From Pseudomonadota bacterium (GTDB taxonomy: Bacteria; Pseudomonadota; Alphaproteobacteria; Micropepsales; Micropepsaceae), in assembly GCA_016201105.1 (NCBI GenBank), contig JACQDN010000025.1:1-58560 (forward strand): a DNA stretch of 58,560 nt, in the 5' to 3' direction. Position numbers and translations under genes: made by a program. Numbering within the stretch: the stretch's first letter is position 1; each line of letters starts with the position of its first letter. Below are positions 37,182-46,629 of this stretch, piece by piece. The notes below the pieces were generated by a model. The model worked only from the letters and a program-made list of their open reading frames with translations. It was not told the DNA's origin and made no database searches.

Positions 37182-38668
37182 ATGTCGTGCAGCACGAAAA
37201 TATCGGACGCGCCGTGCGCGTAGTTCATAGCGTAGGCAAGTTCACCCGCGAACTCCGCATGCACCGTGCAGAGCGGTTGACCTTTCTCGACGGAGTCGCC
37301 AAGCCCGACGTGCAGCTCCAATCCGGCGGCTTTGCTCTCCGGCGCACCGGCCAGCTTCGCGAGCTTGGCCAGTTTGCGATTGTCGATCCCGAGCACCTTC
37401 GCACGCCGCTCCGCGAGCAACGGTTGACGATGCTGCGACACGGGCGGTTCGCGCATCCCGCCCTGGGCTTCGCAGATGCGCTGGAATTTGGCCCAGGCGC
37501 GCCCGTCATCGAGAACCTGAGCGGCTGCGGCTTCGCCGCGCCCGGCAGGTGCCGCGCCCGCCAATTCGATCAGCGCGCCGGAAAGCGCAATCGAGCGGTC
37601 CCGAAGATCGGCCGGCGCATCGGGCGCGCGTTTCAGAACTTTCAAGACATCCTGCGCTTCCAGCGCCGGGCCCATGCCTCTGCCGATCGGTTGCAAGCCG
37701 CTGCCGGGAACGACAAACGTCTTCAAACCAAATGCACCTGCGACGGCGACCAACCCGGCCGAAAGCCGTTCGGCGGTGTCGGCATCGCGCACTTTGGCGG
37801 TGGGCCCCACGGGCATATCGATGACCAGATGCGTGGCGCCGGCGGCAATCTTCTTGGAGAGCACCGACGCAATCAATTGGCCTTCGGTATCGAGATCGAG
37901 CGCGCGTTCAATGCGAATAATGATGTCATCAGCGGGGCTGAGTTTGATGGCGCCGCCCCAAACGACACAGCCGCCCTCCTGTTCGACCACGCGGCGCATG
38001 GTTTTCAGATCGAGTTCGACCGGGGCCAGGGTTTCCATCATGTCCGCCGTGCCGGCCGGGGACGTGATGGCGCGCGACGATGTCTTGGGAATCGTGAGTC
38101 CCAGCGCACTGACGATCGAAACAAGGATCGGTGTCGTGCGGTTTCCCGGAAGCCCGCCGATCGAATGCTTGTCGGCAACGACCGGAGCATTCCAGGACAA
38201 TCTTTCGCCCACATCGACCATGGCGCGGGTCAGCGCCAATTCTTCGGAACGTTCCAGTGGCCGCGTGGCGCAGGCGGTCACGAAGGCCGAAATGTGAATG
38301 TCTGAGTATTTTCCCTCAACGATATCGCGCACGATCGTGTGCAGGGCGTTTTCATTCAACGTGTTGCCGTAGATCCGGCTTCGCACATAGCCGAGCGAAT
38401 CCAGGGGATCGGGATGCTCGACGGTGATGGCGTCGCCCTCTTCCACCCCGAGGCGCTCCCAGGCGGATTCCGACAGAGCCGCTTCGCAATCGCCGATCAA
38501 ATCGCCGGTGACTTGAAACAATGTCGCGATGATATGGCGGTTGCCGGCGCGCAGCAGAATGCGGCTGTGCGCGGCAAATCCTTCGGAGCGGCAAACCGGG
38601 CAATCGCGGCGCATGAAGACGACGACTTCCGATTGCGTATCGATGCCGAGCCGGCGCGCATTGAGCAC
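37178..38668 (-). CDS. Thymidine phosphorylase family, AMP/NMP phosphorylase type
   Basis: About 496 residues. The substrate loop is KHSIGGLPGNRTTP, the form seen in archaeal NMP phosphorylases (DeoA/AMPpase), not the KHSTGGVGDK form of bacterial thymidine phosphorylase. The N-terminal extension LNARRLGIDT also fits AMPpase. Such enzymes convert NMP and phosphate to base and ribose-1,5-bisphosphate. The GTG at 38668 follows GAAGGGG at 5 bases; a TTG at 38752 would overlap the upstream gene. No ribose-bisphosphate isomerase or RuBisCO gene is present in the window. Confidence 0.85.
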   Translation of the reverse strand: MLNARRLGIDTQSEVVVFMRRDCPVCRSEGFAAHSRILLRAGNRHIIATLFQVTGDLIGDCEAALSESAWERLGVEEGDAITVEHPDPLDSLGYVRSRIYGNTLNENALHTIVRDIVEGKYSDIHISAFVTACATRPLERSEELALTRAMVDVGERLSWNAPVVADKHSIGGLPGNRTTPILVSIVSALGLTIPKTSSRAITSPAGTADMMETLAPVELDLKTMRRVVEQEGGCVVWGGAIKLSPADDIIIRIERALDLDTEGQLIASVLSKKIAAGATHLVIDMPVGPTAKVRDADTAERLSAGLVAVAGAFGLKTFVVPGSGLQPIGRGMGPALEAQDVLKVLKRAPDAPADLRDRSIALSGALIELAGAAPAGRGEAAAAQVLDDGRAWAKFQRICEAQGGMREPPVSQHRQPLLAERRAKVLGIDNRKLAKLAKLAGAPESKAAGLELHVGLGDSVEKGQPLCTVHAEFAGELAYAMNYAHGASDIFVLHDI

Positions 38669-38699
38669 ATGCGCCCCTTCAGCGGTCGTTGCCGGGTGA

Positions 38700-40067
38700 T
38701 CAAGCAAGTTCAGCCACCTGATCCTGATCGGGGACCACGCAATTCCAGCCAAGCTCCTCTTCGATGCGGTGTCGCAGGGCGTCCGCAGCTTGGGGCTCGC
38801 CGTGGGTCACGAAGGTCGTCTTTGGCGGCGTCTTCGCGGTTTTGAGCCAGCGCATGAGTTCGTCGCAATCGGCGTGTGCGGAGAGCATTTCCAGATTCTC
38901 CACCTTGGCGCGGACCGGCACGTATTCGCCGAACATTTTTACCGTTTGAGCTCCCGCGACCATCGCCGCACCGCGCGTGCCGCCGGCCTGAAATCCGGCG
39001 AACAGAATCGTGTTCTTCGGATCGGGAGCATAGTGCCTTATGTGGTGCAGAACGCGCCCGCCTGTCGCCATGCCGCTAGCGGAAATGATGACCTTGGGCA
39101 TCGGATTGGCCGTCAGATCCTTCGATTCTCGCGAGTCGCGCACATAATGCGTGTTCGCGCACAGCGATCTGCAGCGGTCCTGCGGAATCTTGTGATCGTC
39201 GGCGTGCCTGCAGAAAATGTCGCTGGCATCGAGTGCCATGGGACTGTCGAGAAAGACCGGCAGGATCGACGGCAGGCGTCCGGACTCCTTCAGCTTGCCC
39301 AAATGATAGAGCAGACTTTGCACGCGTCCGACCGCAAAAGCGGGAATGATCACCGTTCCACCGGCTTTGATACTGCGATTGATGGCGTCCGCCATGGCGT
39401 CTTCCGGATCCTTGTCGCCGTGACGCCGATTGCCGTAAGTCGATTCGACCAGCAGAAAATCCGCCCGCTCGATCGGTTCCGGATCGAGCATAGTCGCATC
39501 GTTATAACGCCCAAGATCGCCCGAAAAGAGAACCGTGGCGCCCGCCCACATCACTTCGATCGAGGCAGCGCCCAGAATGTGCCCTGCCCGGCGCAGGCGC
39601 ATCGCCGCGCCCATGCCGAGTTGCTTCGAGGTTTCAAACGGCATCGTGCGAAACTGCCGTTGCACCTTGCGCGCATCGTCTTCGGTGTAAAGCGGCAGTG
39701 CCGGCTTGTGCCTGGTATAGCCCATCCGATTTGCAAGCTCGGCTTCTCGCTCCTGCAAATGTCCGGAGTCGGGCAGGAGAATCCCGCAGAGTTCGGCAGT
39801 GGGCTCCGAGCTGTAGATCGGCCCGCGAAATCCGTTCTTGGCGAGCAGCGGCAGATAGCCGGAATGATCAAGATGCGCATGCGTGAGCAGCACGGCTTCG
39901 ATGCCGCGCGGATCGACCGCAAACCGCGCCCGATTGCGCAGGCGCAAAGCCTTGAAGCCTTGAAACAACCCGCAATCGACGAGCAGCTTATGGCGGCTGT
40001 CGTCGAGCAGATATTTGGATCCGGTGACAGTGCCGGCCGCGCCCAGGAACGAGAGGGAAAGACTCAC
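38700..40067 (-). CDS. MBL-fold beta-CASP RNA exonuclease-like protein
   Basis: A 455-residue metallo-beta-lactamase fold with the zinc motif HAHLDHSG (near residue 60), a beta-CASP domain, LVESTYGNRRH, and the late motifs SASGMATGGRVLHH, SAHADCDELMRW and FVTHGEPQAADALR. These are typical of the Ysh1/YloC-like MBL RNA-specificity factor group (RNases acting on RNA 5' or 3' ends). Starts at GTG with GGAG upstream. It lies first in the operon with NMP phosphorylase and PRPP synthetase, suggesting RNA breakdown feeding salvage. Confidence 0.88.
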   Translation of the reverse strand: MSLSLSFLGAAGTVTGSKYLLDDSRHKLLVDCGLFQGFKALRLRNRARFAVDPRGIEAVLLTHAHLDHSGYLPLLAKNGFRGPIYSSEPTAELCGILLPDSGHLQEREAELANRMGYTRHKPALPLYTEDDARKVQRQFRTMPFETSKQLGMGAAMRLRRAGHILGAASIEVMWAGATVLFSGDLGRYNDATMLDPEPIERADFLLVESTYGNRRHGDKDPEDAMADAINRSIKAGGTVIIPAFAVGRVQSLLYHLGKLKESGRLPSILPVFLDSPMALDASDIFCRHADDHKIPQDRCRSLCANTHYVRDSRESKDLTANPMPKVIISASGMATGGRVLHHIRHYAPDPKNTILFAGFQAGGTRGAAMVAGAQTVKMFGEYVPVRAKVENLEMLSAHADCDELMRWLKTAKTPPKTTFVTHGEPQAADALRHRIEEELGWNCVVPDQDQVAELA

Positions 40068-40135
40068 ACGGTTGCTCCGCGCTATCGGAACCTAGACTCC
40101 GCGTTCCGCGGTTGTTTGTCTACCCGCGACGCAGG

Positions 40136-40907
40136 CTAACGAGTTGCGCCGACGAGCCAACAGGCGGCTGGAACCACGACGCCGCGCGGCGTGACATATT
40201 TCTCCAACGCGACCCGGACGCGGGCGCGGATTTTCTCTCTCAACGGCTCATCGAGATCGGCGGCGGCGCGGGCCAGCGGGCCGATGTTCAAGGATTCCGC
40301 GACACCTTCCTCCACCGTGGCACCCATGTTCATCACCGTGTCGAGCTTGGTGGCGCGGACGTTATTGAACGCGGCTTTGGATAGAATTGCCTTGAGACGC
40401 TCGCCGTCCGCAAAGGCGAACGGTCCAGGCGCGTGAGGGTCCATGGGCTCTTGTGGCGGCAAAAGATCTTTCGCGGCCATGAATGGGGCGGCAGCCCAGG
40501 CGTTCTCCGGCATGGCGCGCCAGCAGACGAAAGCGAGCCTGCCCTTTGGCGCCAGCGCCTTTCGGATGTTCGCGAACGCGGCCACGGGATCGGCGAAGAA
40601 CATCACGCCGAAGCGCGAAAACACCAGATCGTTGACGGGCTGAAAATCATGAGTCGAAGCGTCGGCCCGCATCGACGCCGGCGGCCGCGCCATCACGCCC
40701 AACCCTCATCGCCAGCCGCAGCGTTGTCGTCCCGCAGCCGCATCCGATATCCAGGATGCGTTCGCCCTTCTGTGCGTTCGCGAACGGTAGCAGCGCGTCG
40801 GTGATGTCGTTGAGATTGAGGTCGATGTGTTCCTGCTGTTTGGCCCACTTTTCTCCGGTTGGTCCGTTCCAAAATTCGATCTGCTGGGCGTTCGGATTGG
40901 TAGCCAT
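40136..40907 (-). pseudogene. SAM-dependent methyltransferase pseudogene (internal deletion and frameshift)
   Basis: The N-terminal frame (40647-40907) begins MATNPNAQQIEFWNGPTGEKW and contains motif I ILDIGCGCGTTTLRLA, then stops after GVDAGRRFDS. The C-terminal frame (40136 to about 40700) resumes with ADASTHDFQPVNDLVFSRFG and runs to a normal end. The two overlap near base 40670 in different frames. The residues between GVD and the QADAS-like motif, roughly 25 in intact relatives, are missing. The gene is therefore broken by a deletion that also shifts frame. It is class I methyltransferase by ancestry, related to ubiE/arsM-like proteins of unknown substrate. Confidence 0.8.
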
Positions 40908-40910
40908 GTT

Positions 40911-41225
40911 CTATTCCGCGGCCAAGTGAAGTTCTACACCCGTCTCGCGCTGCAAAGCTTCGATTACGGCGAACAAGTTGTTGGCCCTTGGATTTCCGTT
41001 CGGCCCGAACATACGCATCAAGCTCTTGGATGGAATCTTGACCTTTTTCGACAACTTCTCGAATCCGATCGTGCCGTTGATGTAGTCGCGCAGCATGCTC
41101 TTTCCGACATCGATCTCACCAGTGAGAAAAGCGTCGATCGCCTCTCGCAGCATTGCTTGCCTGAATTCCGGGCGCTTCTGCAAGCGCACCATGATCGTTT
41201 CCTTGAATGGCCGTGTGAGAGGCAT
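40911..41225 (-). CDS. HigA-like antitoxin / HTH regulator
   Basis: A 104-residue protein with a helix-turn-helix near its middle (GFEKLSKKVKIPSKSLMRMFG) and the downstream segment NPRANNLFAVIEALQRETGVELHLA, typical of addiction-module antidote proteins placed after a RelE-type toxin. AAGGA lies upstream of the ATG. It is 11 bases after the toxin frame at 41237 on the same strand, a toxin-first order as in HigBA. The gene itself looks intact although the toxin is frameshifted. Confidence 0.75.
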   Translation of the reverse strand: MPLTRPFKETIMVRLQKRPEFRQAMLREAIDAFLTGEIDVGKSMLRDYINGTIGFEKLSKKVKIPSKSLMRMFGPNGNPRANNLFAVIEALQRETGVELHLAAE

Positions 41226-41236
41226 GGCGAAGTCCT

Positions 41237-41556
41237 TTATTTCTTTCTACGCTTGTAATCCAGCCAGCGGCTGTGGGCATCCGTGATATCCTGTTGCTGG
41301 CGCTTCTTTGTGCCGCCTCCCAGGAGGATCACCAGCGCGTCGCCGTCCCGTCCGAAGTAGATTCTGTATCCCGGTCCAAAATCGATCTTGAACTCGCTCA
41401 CGCCCCCGCCCACCGCCTTTACACTGGAGATATTGCCGAGCGCCAAAGCGCGCGGGCAACTCTCGCTGCGGCGGGTTCGTTCAAGTCGTCGAACCACCTC
41501 CTGAATGGACTGCGTCCATGTTCATCGAAATAGACCGCAACTTCAATTGGTAACAT
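41237..41556 (-). pseudogene. RelE/HigB-type toxin with frameshift
   Basis: Reading from the ATG at 41556 gives MLPIEVAVYFDEHGRSPF followed by a plausible toxin N-terminus, then a premature stop near 41425 after a segment that breaks off. The C-terminal half (LALGNISSVKAVGGGVS, then IYFGRDGDALVILLGGGTKK) is read in another frame. Intact relatives join these parts continuously, so a small insertion or deletion lies near 41440-41460. The frame with an internal GTG start (41497) would lack the N-terminal fold. It may be dead, or rescued by ribosomal frameshifting, which the sequence cannot show. Confidence 0.7.
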
Positions 41557-41570
41557 AAACGATACCAATG

Positions 41571-42806
41571 TCAACTATTGGGTTTCGTCTTCCGCTTGCG
41601 CATGGCCAGCGTGCGCAGCCGCAGTGCGTTCAGTTTGATGAAGCCCTGCGCGTCTTTCTGATCGTAGGCGCCGCGGTCGTCTTCGAAGGTCACCAGATCC
41701 TGCGAATAGAGCGAGTAAGGCGAGGAACGGCCGACGACGATGACATTGCCCTTGTAAAGCTTGAGCCTGACGGTTCCGGCCACGAATTCCTGGCTCTTGT
41801 CGATGGCCGCCTGCAGCATCTCGCGTTCCGGAGAGAACCAGAAGCCGTAATAAATCATCTCCGCGTAGCGCGGCATCAGATCGTCTTTGAGGTGGGCCGC
41901 GCCGCGGTCGAGCGTGATGGACTCGATGGCGCGGTGCGCCGCGTGCAGAATGGTGCCGCCCGGCGTCTCATAGATGCCGCGCGATTTCATGCCGACGAAG
42001 CGGTTTTCGACCAGATCGAGGCGACCGATGCCGTTGGCCTTGCCCAGTTCGTTCAATTTCGCCAGCAACGTGGCCGGCGACAGTTTCGCGCCGTCGATGG
42101 AGACCGCATCGCCTTTCTCAAAACCGATTTCTACATAAGTCGGCTTGTCCGGCGCCTCTTCGGGCGACAGCGTGCGTTGATAGACGATGGAATCGGCTTC
42201 GATCGCCGGATCCTCCAGCACCTTTCCTTCCGAAGAAGAATGCAGAAGGTTCGCATCCACCGAGAACGGCGCCTCGCCGCGCTTGTCCTTGGCGATGGGG
42301 ATCTGATGCTTCTCGGCAAATTCGATGAGCTTGGTGCGGCTCGTGAGATCCCACTCGCGCCACGGCGCGATGATTTTGATGTCGGGCTTGAGCGCATAGT
42401 AGGTCATTTCGTAACGGACCTGGTCGTTGCCCTTGCCCGTCGAGCCGTGACTGACCGCATCCGCGCCCACCTTCTCGGCGATCTCGATCTGCTTCTTGGC
42501 GATCAACGGACGCGCGATGGACGTGCCCAAGAGATAGACGCCCTCATAGAGCGCATTGGCGCGGAACATGGGAAACACGTAATCGCGGACGAATTCCTCG
42601 CGCACGTCCTGGATGTAGATGTTTTCCGGCTTGATGCCGAGCATCTCGGCTTTCTTGCGCGCCGGCTCGAGCTCCTCGCCCTGGCCGAGATCGGCGGTGA
42701 ACGTTACCACCTCCGCGCCGTAGGCGGTCTGCAGCCATTTCAGGATGACGGAGGTGTCCAGCCCACCCGAATAGGCCAGCACCACTTTCTTCACGCGATT
42801 GCTCAC
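41571..42806 (-). CDS. argG: Argininosuccinate synthase
   Basis: A 411-residue enzyme with the ATP P-loop variant AYSGGLDTS near residue 10, then the aspartate and citrulline-binding segments ([27 protein letters not shown], and [11 protein letters not shown]). It condenses citrulline and aspartate with ATP in arginine synthesis. The GTG at 42806 has GGAGGG at 5 bases; the frame continues upstream without another good start. The toxin promoter lies next to its 3' end. Confidence 0.96.
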   Translation of the reverse strand: MSNRVKKVVLAYSGGLDTSVILKWLQTAYGAEVVTFTADLGQGEELEPARKKAEMLGIKPENIYIQDVREEFVRDYVFPMFRANALYEGVYLLGTSIARPLIAKKQIEIAEKVGADAVSHGSTGKGNDQVRYEMTYYALKPDIKIIAPWREWDLTSRTKLIEFAEKHQIPIAKDKRGEAPFSVDANLLHSSSEGKVLEDPAIEADSIVYQRTLSPEEAPDKPTYVEIGFEKGDAVSIDGAKLSPATLLAKLNELGKANGIGRLDLVENRFVGMKSRGIYETPGGTILHAAHRAIESITLDRGAAHLKDDLMPRYAEMIYYGFWFSPEREMLQAAIDKSQEFVAGTVRLKLYKGNVIVVGRSSPYSLYSQDLVTFEDDRGAYDQKDAQGFIKLNALRLRTLAMRKRKTKPNS

Positions 42807-42858
42807 CGGACCCTCCAAAACCGCCCGGACTATATCGGGGTCTGGGGGCGCGACAAGT

Positions 42859-43752
42859 TCAGGGGTGTAGGTAAGCCGCGAACCAATTCGCCGCATGGGA
42901 CGCGGCCGTCTCGTGCAGCGGCGATCCGGGATAAAGACCGAAATGGCCGGCGTCGTATTCTTCCAGACGCTTGGGTTCGCCCGCCCGCGCGAACGCCTCG
43001 CGCACCTGCGCAATGGGGATCAGCGCATCGCTTTTTCCTGCCTGGATGAGGAGCGGCTTGGGCGCGATGAGATCGATGAAGGCGGCGGGCCAGTATTCGG
43101 CCATGCGCGCCACGCTTTCGAGCGTCGTGCGATTGAGCCAGGTCGCGGGCGGATTGTGGCCCGCAAACCAGTCGTAGGAGTCCGGCGTAGCAAGCACGCT
43201 CGGCTCGCCCGGCTTGGCGACGATGGGGATGGTCCCGCTGGGCTCGCCCTGGCTGCGGCGCGCATGGTCTTCGGCCAGAAGCCCCAGATACATCGCGAAA
43301 GCCTCACGGCCCACGATCGAGAGGAGCGATTGCGACAGCGCAATCGCGGGCACCTGCGCCACCACGACTTTCACACGCGGATCGAAGGCGGCGAGAAAAA
43401 GCGCATGGCCTCCGGAATAGGACGTGCCCCACAGCCCGATGCGCTCGGGATCGACGAAGTCCTGTGCCGATAGCCAGGCAAGCGCGGCGCGCAGATCGTC
43501 GTGCTGCTCTTGGGGAATGATGCGGCCGCGCTCCTCGCCTTCGCTGCTGCCTAGAAAGCGATAATCGAACACGAGCACGACGAAACCGGCAGCGCAGAAG
43601 CGCACCGCATACGGATCGAGCTCCTGTTCCTTCACCGCAGAAAATCCGTGGCTCATAAGGATGGCCGGGAGGCGGCCGCTCCTGCCCTCGGGCCGATAGA
43701 GCCAGCCGCGGCAGGTGAGCCCGTGGCTTTTGAAGGAAACGTCCGTGCGCAT
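42859..43752 (-). CDS. Alpha/beta hydrolase
   Basis: A 297-residue hydrolase with the nucleophile elbow GTSYSGGHA near residue 120 and the oxyanion-type region [18 protein letters not shown] catalytic Asp near KSDALIP and His in YDAGHFGLY complete the triad. It resembles the X-Pro dipeptidyl/CocE-like esterase group without the extra domains. ATG 43752 has GGGGA upstream; ATG 43839 would overlap the SDR stop. The substrate is unknown. Confidence 0.82.
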   Translation of the reverse strand: MRTDVSFKSHGLTCRGWLYRPEGRSGRLPAILMSHGFSAVKEQELDPYAVRFCAAGFVVLVFDYRFLGSSEGEERGRIIPQEQHDDLRAALAWLSAQDFVDPERIGLWGTSYSGGHALFLAAFDPRVKVVVAQVPAIALSQSLLSIVGREAFAMYLGLLAEDHARRSQGEPSGTIPIVAKPGEPSVLATPDSYDWFAGHNPPATWLNRTTLESVARMAEYWPAAFIDLIAPKPLLIQAGKSDALIPIAQVREAFARAGEPKRLEEYDAGHFGLYPGSPLHETAASHAANWFAAYLHP

Positions 43753-43822
43753 GAGGGTCCCCGGCTGCAGTTCGGCTATGTACGTGGGGGGCAGGAGATT
43801 GGATTGCGAGACTGGTTCCTTC

Positions 43823-44563
43823 TCACCATGTCCCGCCATCGACGCGGATGACCTGTCCGGTCGTGTAACTCGAAGCGTCCGAGGCGAGATAAAGCGCCGT
43901 TCCGACAATCTCGTTCGGTTGCCCGAAACGCTTCAGACCGAGCGATTGCTCATAGGTCTTGTTCTCGCGCCACACTGTCGAAACGTCCGTCAAGAACGGT
44001 CCCGGCGCGATGCAGTTCACCCGCACCTTGGGCGCAAAGGCCTTGGCCAGCGCCACCGTCATCGCATTGATCGCGGCCTTGGCCCCCGAATAGGGAATGG
44101 TGTGCGGCTCGGGCTTGAACGAAGCGGTGCTGGAGAAGTTGATGATGACGCCACCACCTGCTTTCACCATGCGTTCGCCGACATTCACCGAAAGGCGGAA
44201 CGGACCCTTGAAGTTCACGTCCAGCACTTTGTCGAACAGCGCTTCTGTGGTTTCCGCGAGCGACGGCGCCAAGGGCGACATGCCGGCGTTGTTCACCAGG
44301 ATATCGACACGGCCGAACTGTTCGTAGGCACGCGCAGCCAGCCTATCGTTGTCCTCCCATTGGCCGACATGGGCGGAGACCGCAAGCGCGCGGCGGCCGA
44401 GCTTCTCCACCTCGCGTGCCACTTCCTCGCAAGCTTCGAGCTTGCGGCTGGCGATGACAACGTCGGCACCCGCTTTGGCAAACGCCAGCACCATTTCGCG
44501 CCCCAGCCCGCGCGAGCCGCCGGTGACGAGGGCGATTTTATTATTCAGATCGAACTGGCTCAT
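43823..44563 (-). CDS. SDR family oxidoreductase (classical)
   Basis: A 246-residue short-chain dehydrogenase: NAD-binding TGGSRGLG near residue 14, NNAG near 91, catalytic Ser in FSSTAS, Tyr-Lys in YSGAK, and the C-terminal GQVIRVDGG. It probably reduces or oxidises a hydroxyl or keto group of an unknown substrate. It stands between the hydrolase and rlmN on the same strand, possibly one transcript. Confidence 0.85.
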   Translation of the reverse strand: MSQFDLNNKIALVTGGSRGLGREMVLAFAKAGADVVIASRKLEACEEVAREVEKLGRRALAVSAHVGQWEDNDRLAARAYEQFGRVDILVNNAGMSPLAPSLAETTEALFDKVLDVNFKGPFRLSVNVGERMVKAGGGVIINFSSTASFKPEPHTIPYSGAKAAINAMTVALAKAFAPKVRVNCIAPGPFLTDVSTVWRENKTYEQSLGLKRFGQPNEIVGTALYLASDASSYTTGQVIRVDGGTW

Positions 44564-44596
44564 GGCGGCTCCTTGCTTGGCCGCAAAGCCTAGTCG

Positions 44597-45721
44597 TTAG
44601 GACGGCATCCGCGCTAGTTCTTGTGAACGCATGTCCGCGAGGCGCTCCTTCGCGCGCAGCTTCACGCTTTCGCTCTTGAGCTGGCCGCAGGCCGCCATGA
44701 TGTCGCGGCCGCGCGGGGTGCGTACCGGCGAGGCGTAGCCGGCGCGGTTGACGATCTCGGCGAACTTTTCGATCTGCTCCCAATCCGAGCATTCATAAGG
44801 CGCCCCGGGCCAGGGATTGAACGGGATGAGATTGATCTTGGCGGGAATGCCGCGAATAGCGCGCACCAGTTCGCGCGCGTCGGCGAGGGAATCGTTGACG
44901 CCCTTCAGCATCACATATTCGAAGGTGATGCGGCGCGCATTGGAGACGCCGGGATAGTTGCGGCAGGCGTCCAGCAGTTCGGCGATCTTGTACTTCTTGT
45001 TGAGCGGCACGATGACGTCGCGGATCTCGTCACGCACCGCATGCAGCGAGATCGCCAGCGCCGAGCCGATCTCCTCACCGGCCCGCTTGATCATCGGAAC
45101 GACGCCGGCGGTGGACAGCGTGATGCGGCGCTTGGAGAGTGCGAGCCCGTCGTCGCGGCTGATGATATGCAGCGCGGATTTGACGTTGTCGAAATTGTAG
45201 AGCGGCTCACCCATACCCATCATCACCACATTGGTGATGCGTCTGTTCTCTTTGGTCGAAGGCCAGTCGCCCAGCGCATCGCGCGCCACCAGCAGCTGGC
45301 CCACGATTTCCGCCGGCGTCAGGTTGCGCACCAGCTTCTGCGTGCCGGTGTGGCAGAAGCGGCAATTCAGCGTGCAGCCGACCTGGCTGGACACGCACAA
45401 TGTTCCCCGTCCCGGCTCGGGAATGAAGACGGTCTCGAATTCCACGCCCGGGCCACCACGCAGCAGCCACTTGCGTGTGCCGTCCGTCGAGATCTGCTCA
45501 GTGACGATTTCTGGGCGCGCGGCACAAAAGGCTTCCGACATTTGCGCGCGGAAATCCTTGGCCAGGTTCGTCATGGCCGCGAAATCGCTCACGCCCCGCA
45601 CATAGAGCCAGTTCCACAGCTGCTGCGCGCGCATGGACACGGCCTTGGGCCCGACGCCCGCTTGCAGCAGCGCCGACTTCAAAGCGTCGGCTTCCAGACC
45701 GATGAGGTTCGTTTGCGTCAT
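44597..45721 (-). CDS. rlmN: 23S rRNA (A2503-C2) / tRNA (A37-C2) methyltransferase RlmN
   Basis: A 374-residue radical SAM enzyme. The iron-sulfur motif is [11 protein letters not shown] near residue 116. The catalytic cysteines of the family lie near 116-125 and near the C-terminus (MAACGQL). It methylates C2 of adenosine in 23S rRNA and in certain tRNAs. Length is typical. The element upstream (45740-45913) is repeat copy 2. Confidence 0.95.
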   Translation of the reverse strand: MTQTNLIGLEADALKSALLQAGVGPKAVSMRAQQLWNWLYVRGVSDFAAMTNLAKDFRAQMSEAFCAARPEIVTEQISTDGTRKWLLRGGPGVEFETVFIPEPGRGTLCVSSQVGCTLNCRFCHTGTQKLVRNLTPAEIVGQLLVARDALGDWPSTKENRRITNVVMMGMGEPLYNFDNVKSALHIISRDDGLALSKRRITLSTAGVVPMIKRAGEEIGSALAISLHAVRDEIRDVIVPLNKKYKIAELLDACRNYPGVSNARRITFEYVMLKGVNDSLADARELVRAIRGIPAKINLIPFNPWPGAPYECSDWEQIEKFAEIVNRAGYASPVRTPRGRDIMAACGQLKSESVKLRAKERLADMRSQELARMPS

Positions 45722-45739
45722 GGCGCCAATATAGGGACT

Positions 45740-45913
45740 ACCCTCCCCTTGAGGGAGGGTCGAAATTCGCGAGCGGAGCGAGTGAATTTCGGGGAGGGGT
45801 CATGCCGAGATTTCTCAGCCAAGTTTGAAAATGGGAGTGATCAGCTTATGCAACGCGGCATGACCCCTCCCCGAATTTGCTACGCAAATTCGACCCTCCC
45901 TCAAGGGGAGGGT
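45740..45913. repeat. Inverted REP-pair repeat, copy 2
   Basis: A 174-base element with the same inverted arms as copies 1 and 3: ACCCTCCCCTTGAGG at the left tip and its complement at the right tip, with GGGGAGGGGTCATGCCG and its inverse inside. It lies between the rlmN start and the end of the IalB-like gene, both on the minus strand. Confidence 0.85.
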
Positions 45914-45921
45914 AGAAGTTC

Positions 45922-46446
45922 TTACATCCCGCATTCCGTATGGATGCGATCGAGCGCCGCCGAGATGCCGGCGAGCGAATAGGTGTCGTGGGTGAGCGTT
46001 CCCCGCGCCGAGGTTCCGCTCACGATCAGCTGCGAGCCGTTGCGCATGGCATCGATCAGGCGCGTTTCGTCGGCCGGGTCCTGCACCCAGGCGGCACCGT
46101 CGCCGCCGTCGTTCTTGGTGAAGAAGGCGAACTTGTCGGAGCCGACCTGGGCGGTAACTTTGCTGCCGTCCTTGTATTTGTAGCCCGGCACGACCTCGGG
46201 CTCGGCCTTCGCTTTGCGATCGGGCCAGTCGCTGATCAGGAAGAAGATCGGATCGCGTTTGGCTTTTGCCGGCACTTTGCTTTGCGGAGCGGAAAGCGCG
46301 TAGCACGTCTTGCCGCTGGGCGTGGTGGTGGAATAGGCCGACCAATCCTTGAAGGCACCGAGCAACGCGGGATCCGCGGCCGCGGCGGGAAGCGCTACAG
46401 AGCCGGCGAAAAGGGCAGAAAGCATAAGAAGCGGGAATCTGGTCAT
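45922..46446 (-). CDS. IalB-like invasion-associated secreted protein
   Basis: A 174-residue protein with a signal peptide (LMLSALFAGSVALPAAAA, cut near residue 25). The mature part, with FKDWSAYST, TCYALSAPQS and the SDWPDRK and SYSLAGISAALD segments, fits the invasion-associated locus B (IalB) family. IalB proteins are periplasmic or outer membrane-associated in Bartonella and widespread in free-living Alphaproteobacteria, where the role is unclear. ATG at 46446 follows AGGA. The frame continues upstream to 46596 without a better start. Confidence 0.8.
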   Translation of the reverse strand: MTRFPLLMLSALFAGSVALPAAAADPALLGAFKDWSAYSTTTPSGKTCYALSAPQSKVPAKAKRDPIFFLISDWPDRKAKAEPEVVPGYKYKDGSKVTAQVGSDKFAFFTKNDGGDGAAWVQDPADETRLIDAMRNGSQLIVSGTSARGTLTHDTYSLAGISAALDRIHTECGM

Positions 46447-46629
46447 AAGGGTCCTACGCTTGAGCGGATGAAGGGTTTGGCGATGGGCGCGAACCTGGCG
46501 CAGGATTCGGGCCCCAATATGGTCGCCATGGATGACATTTCTGGGCGGGCGAGAATAGAGGCGGGACTGTCGAATTGTCCATGGCGGGGAACGCAAAAAC
46601 CCGAGCCGGATGAAAGTGTTAATGCCTCC

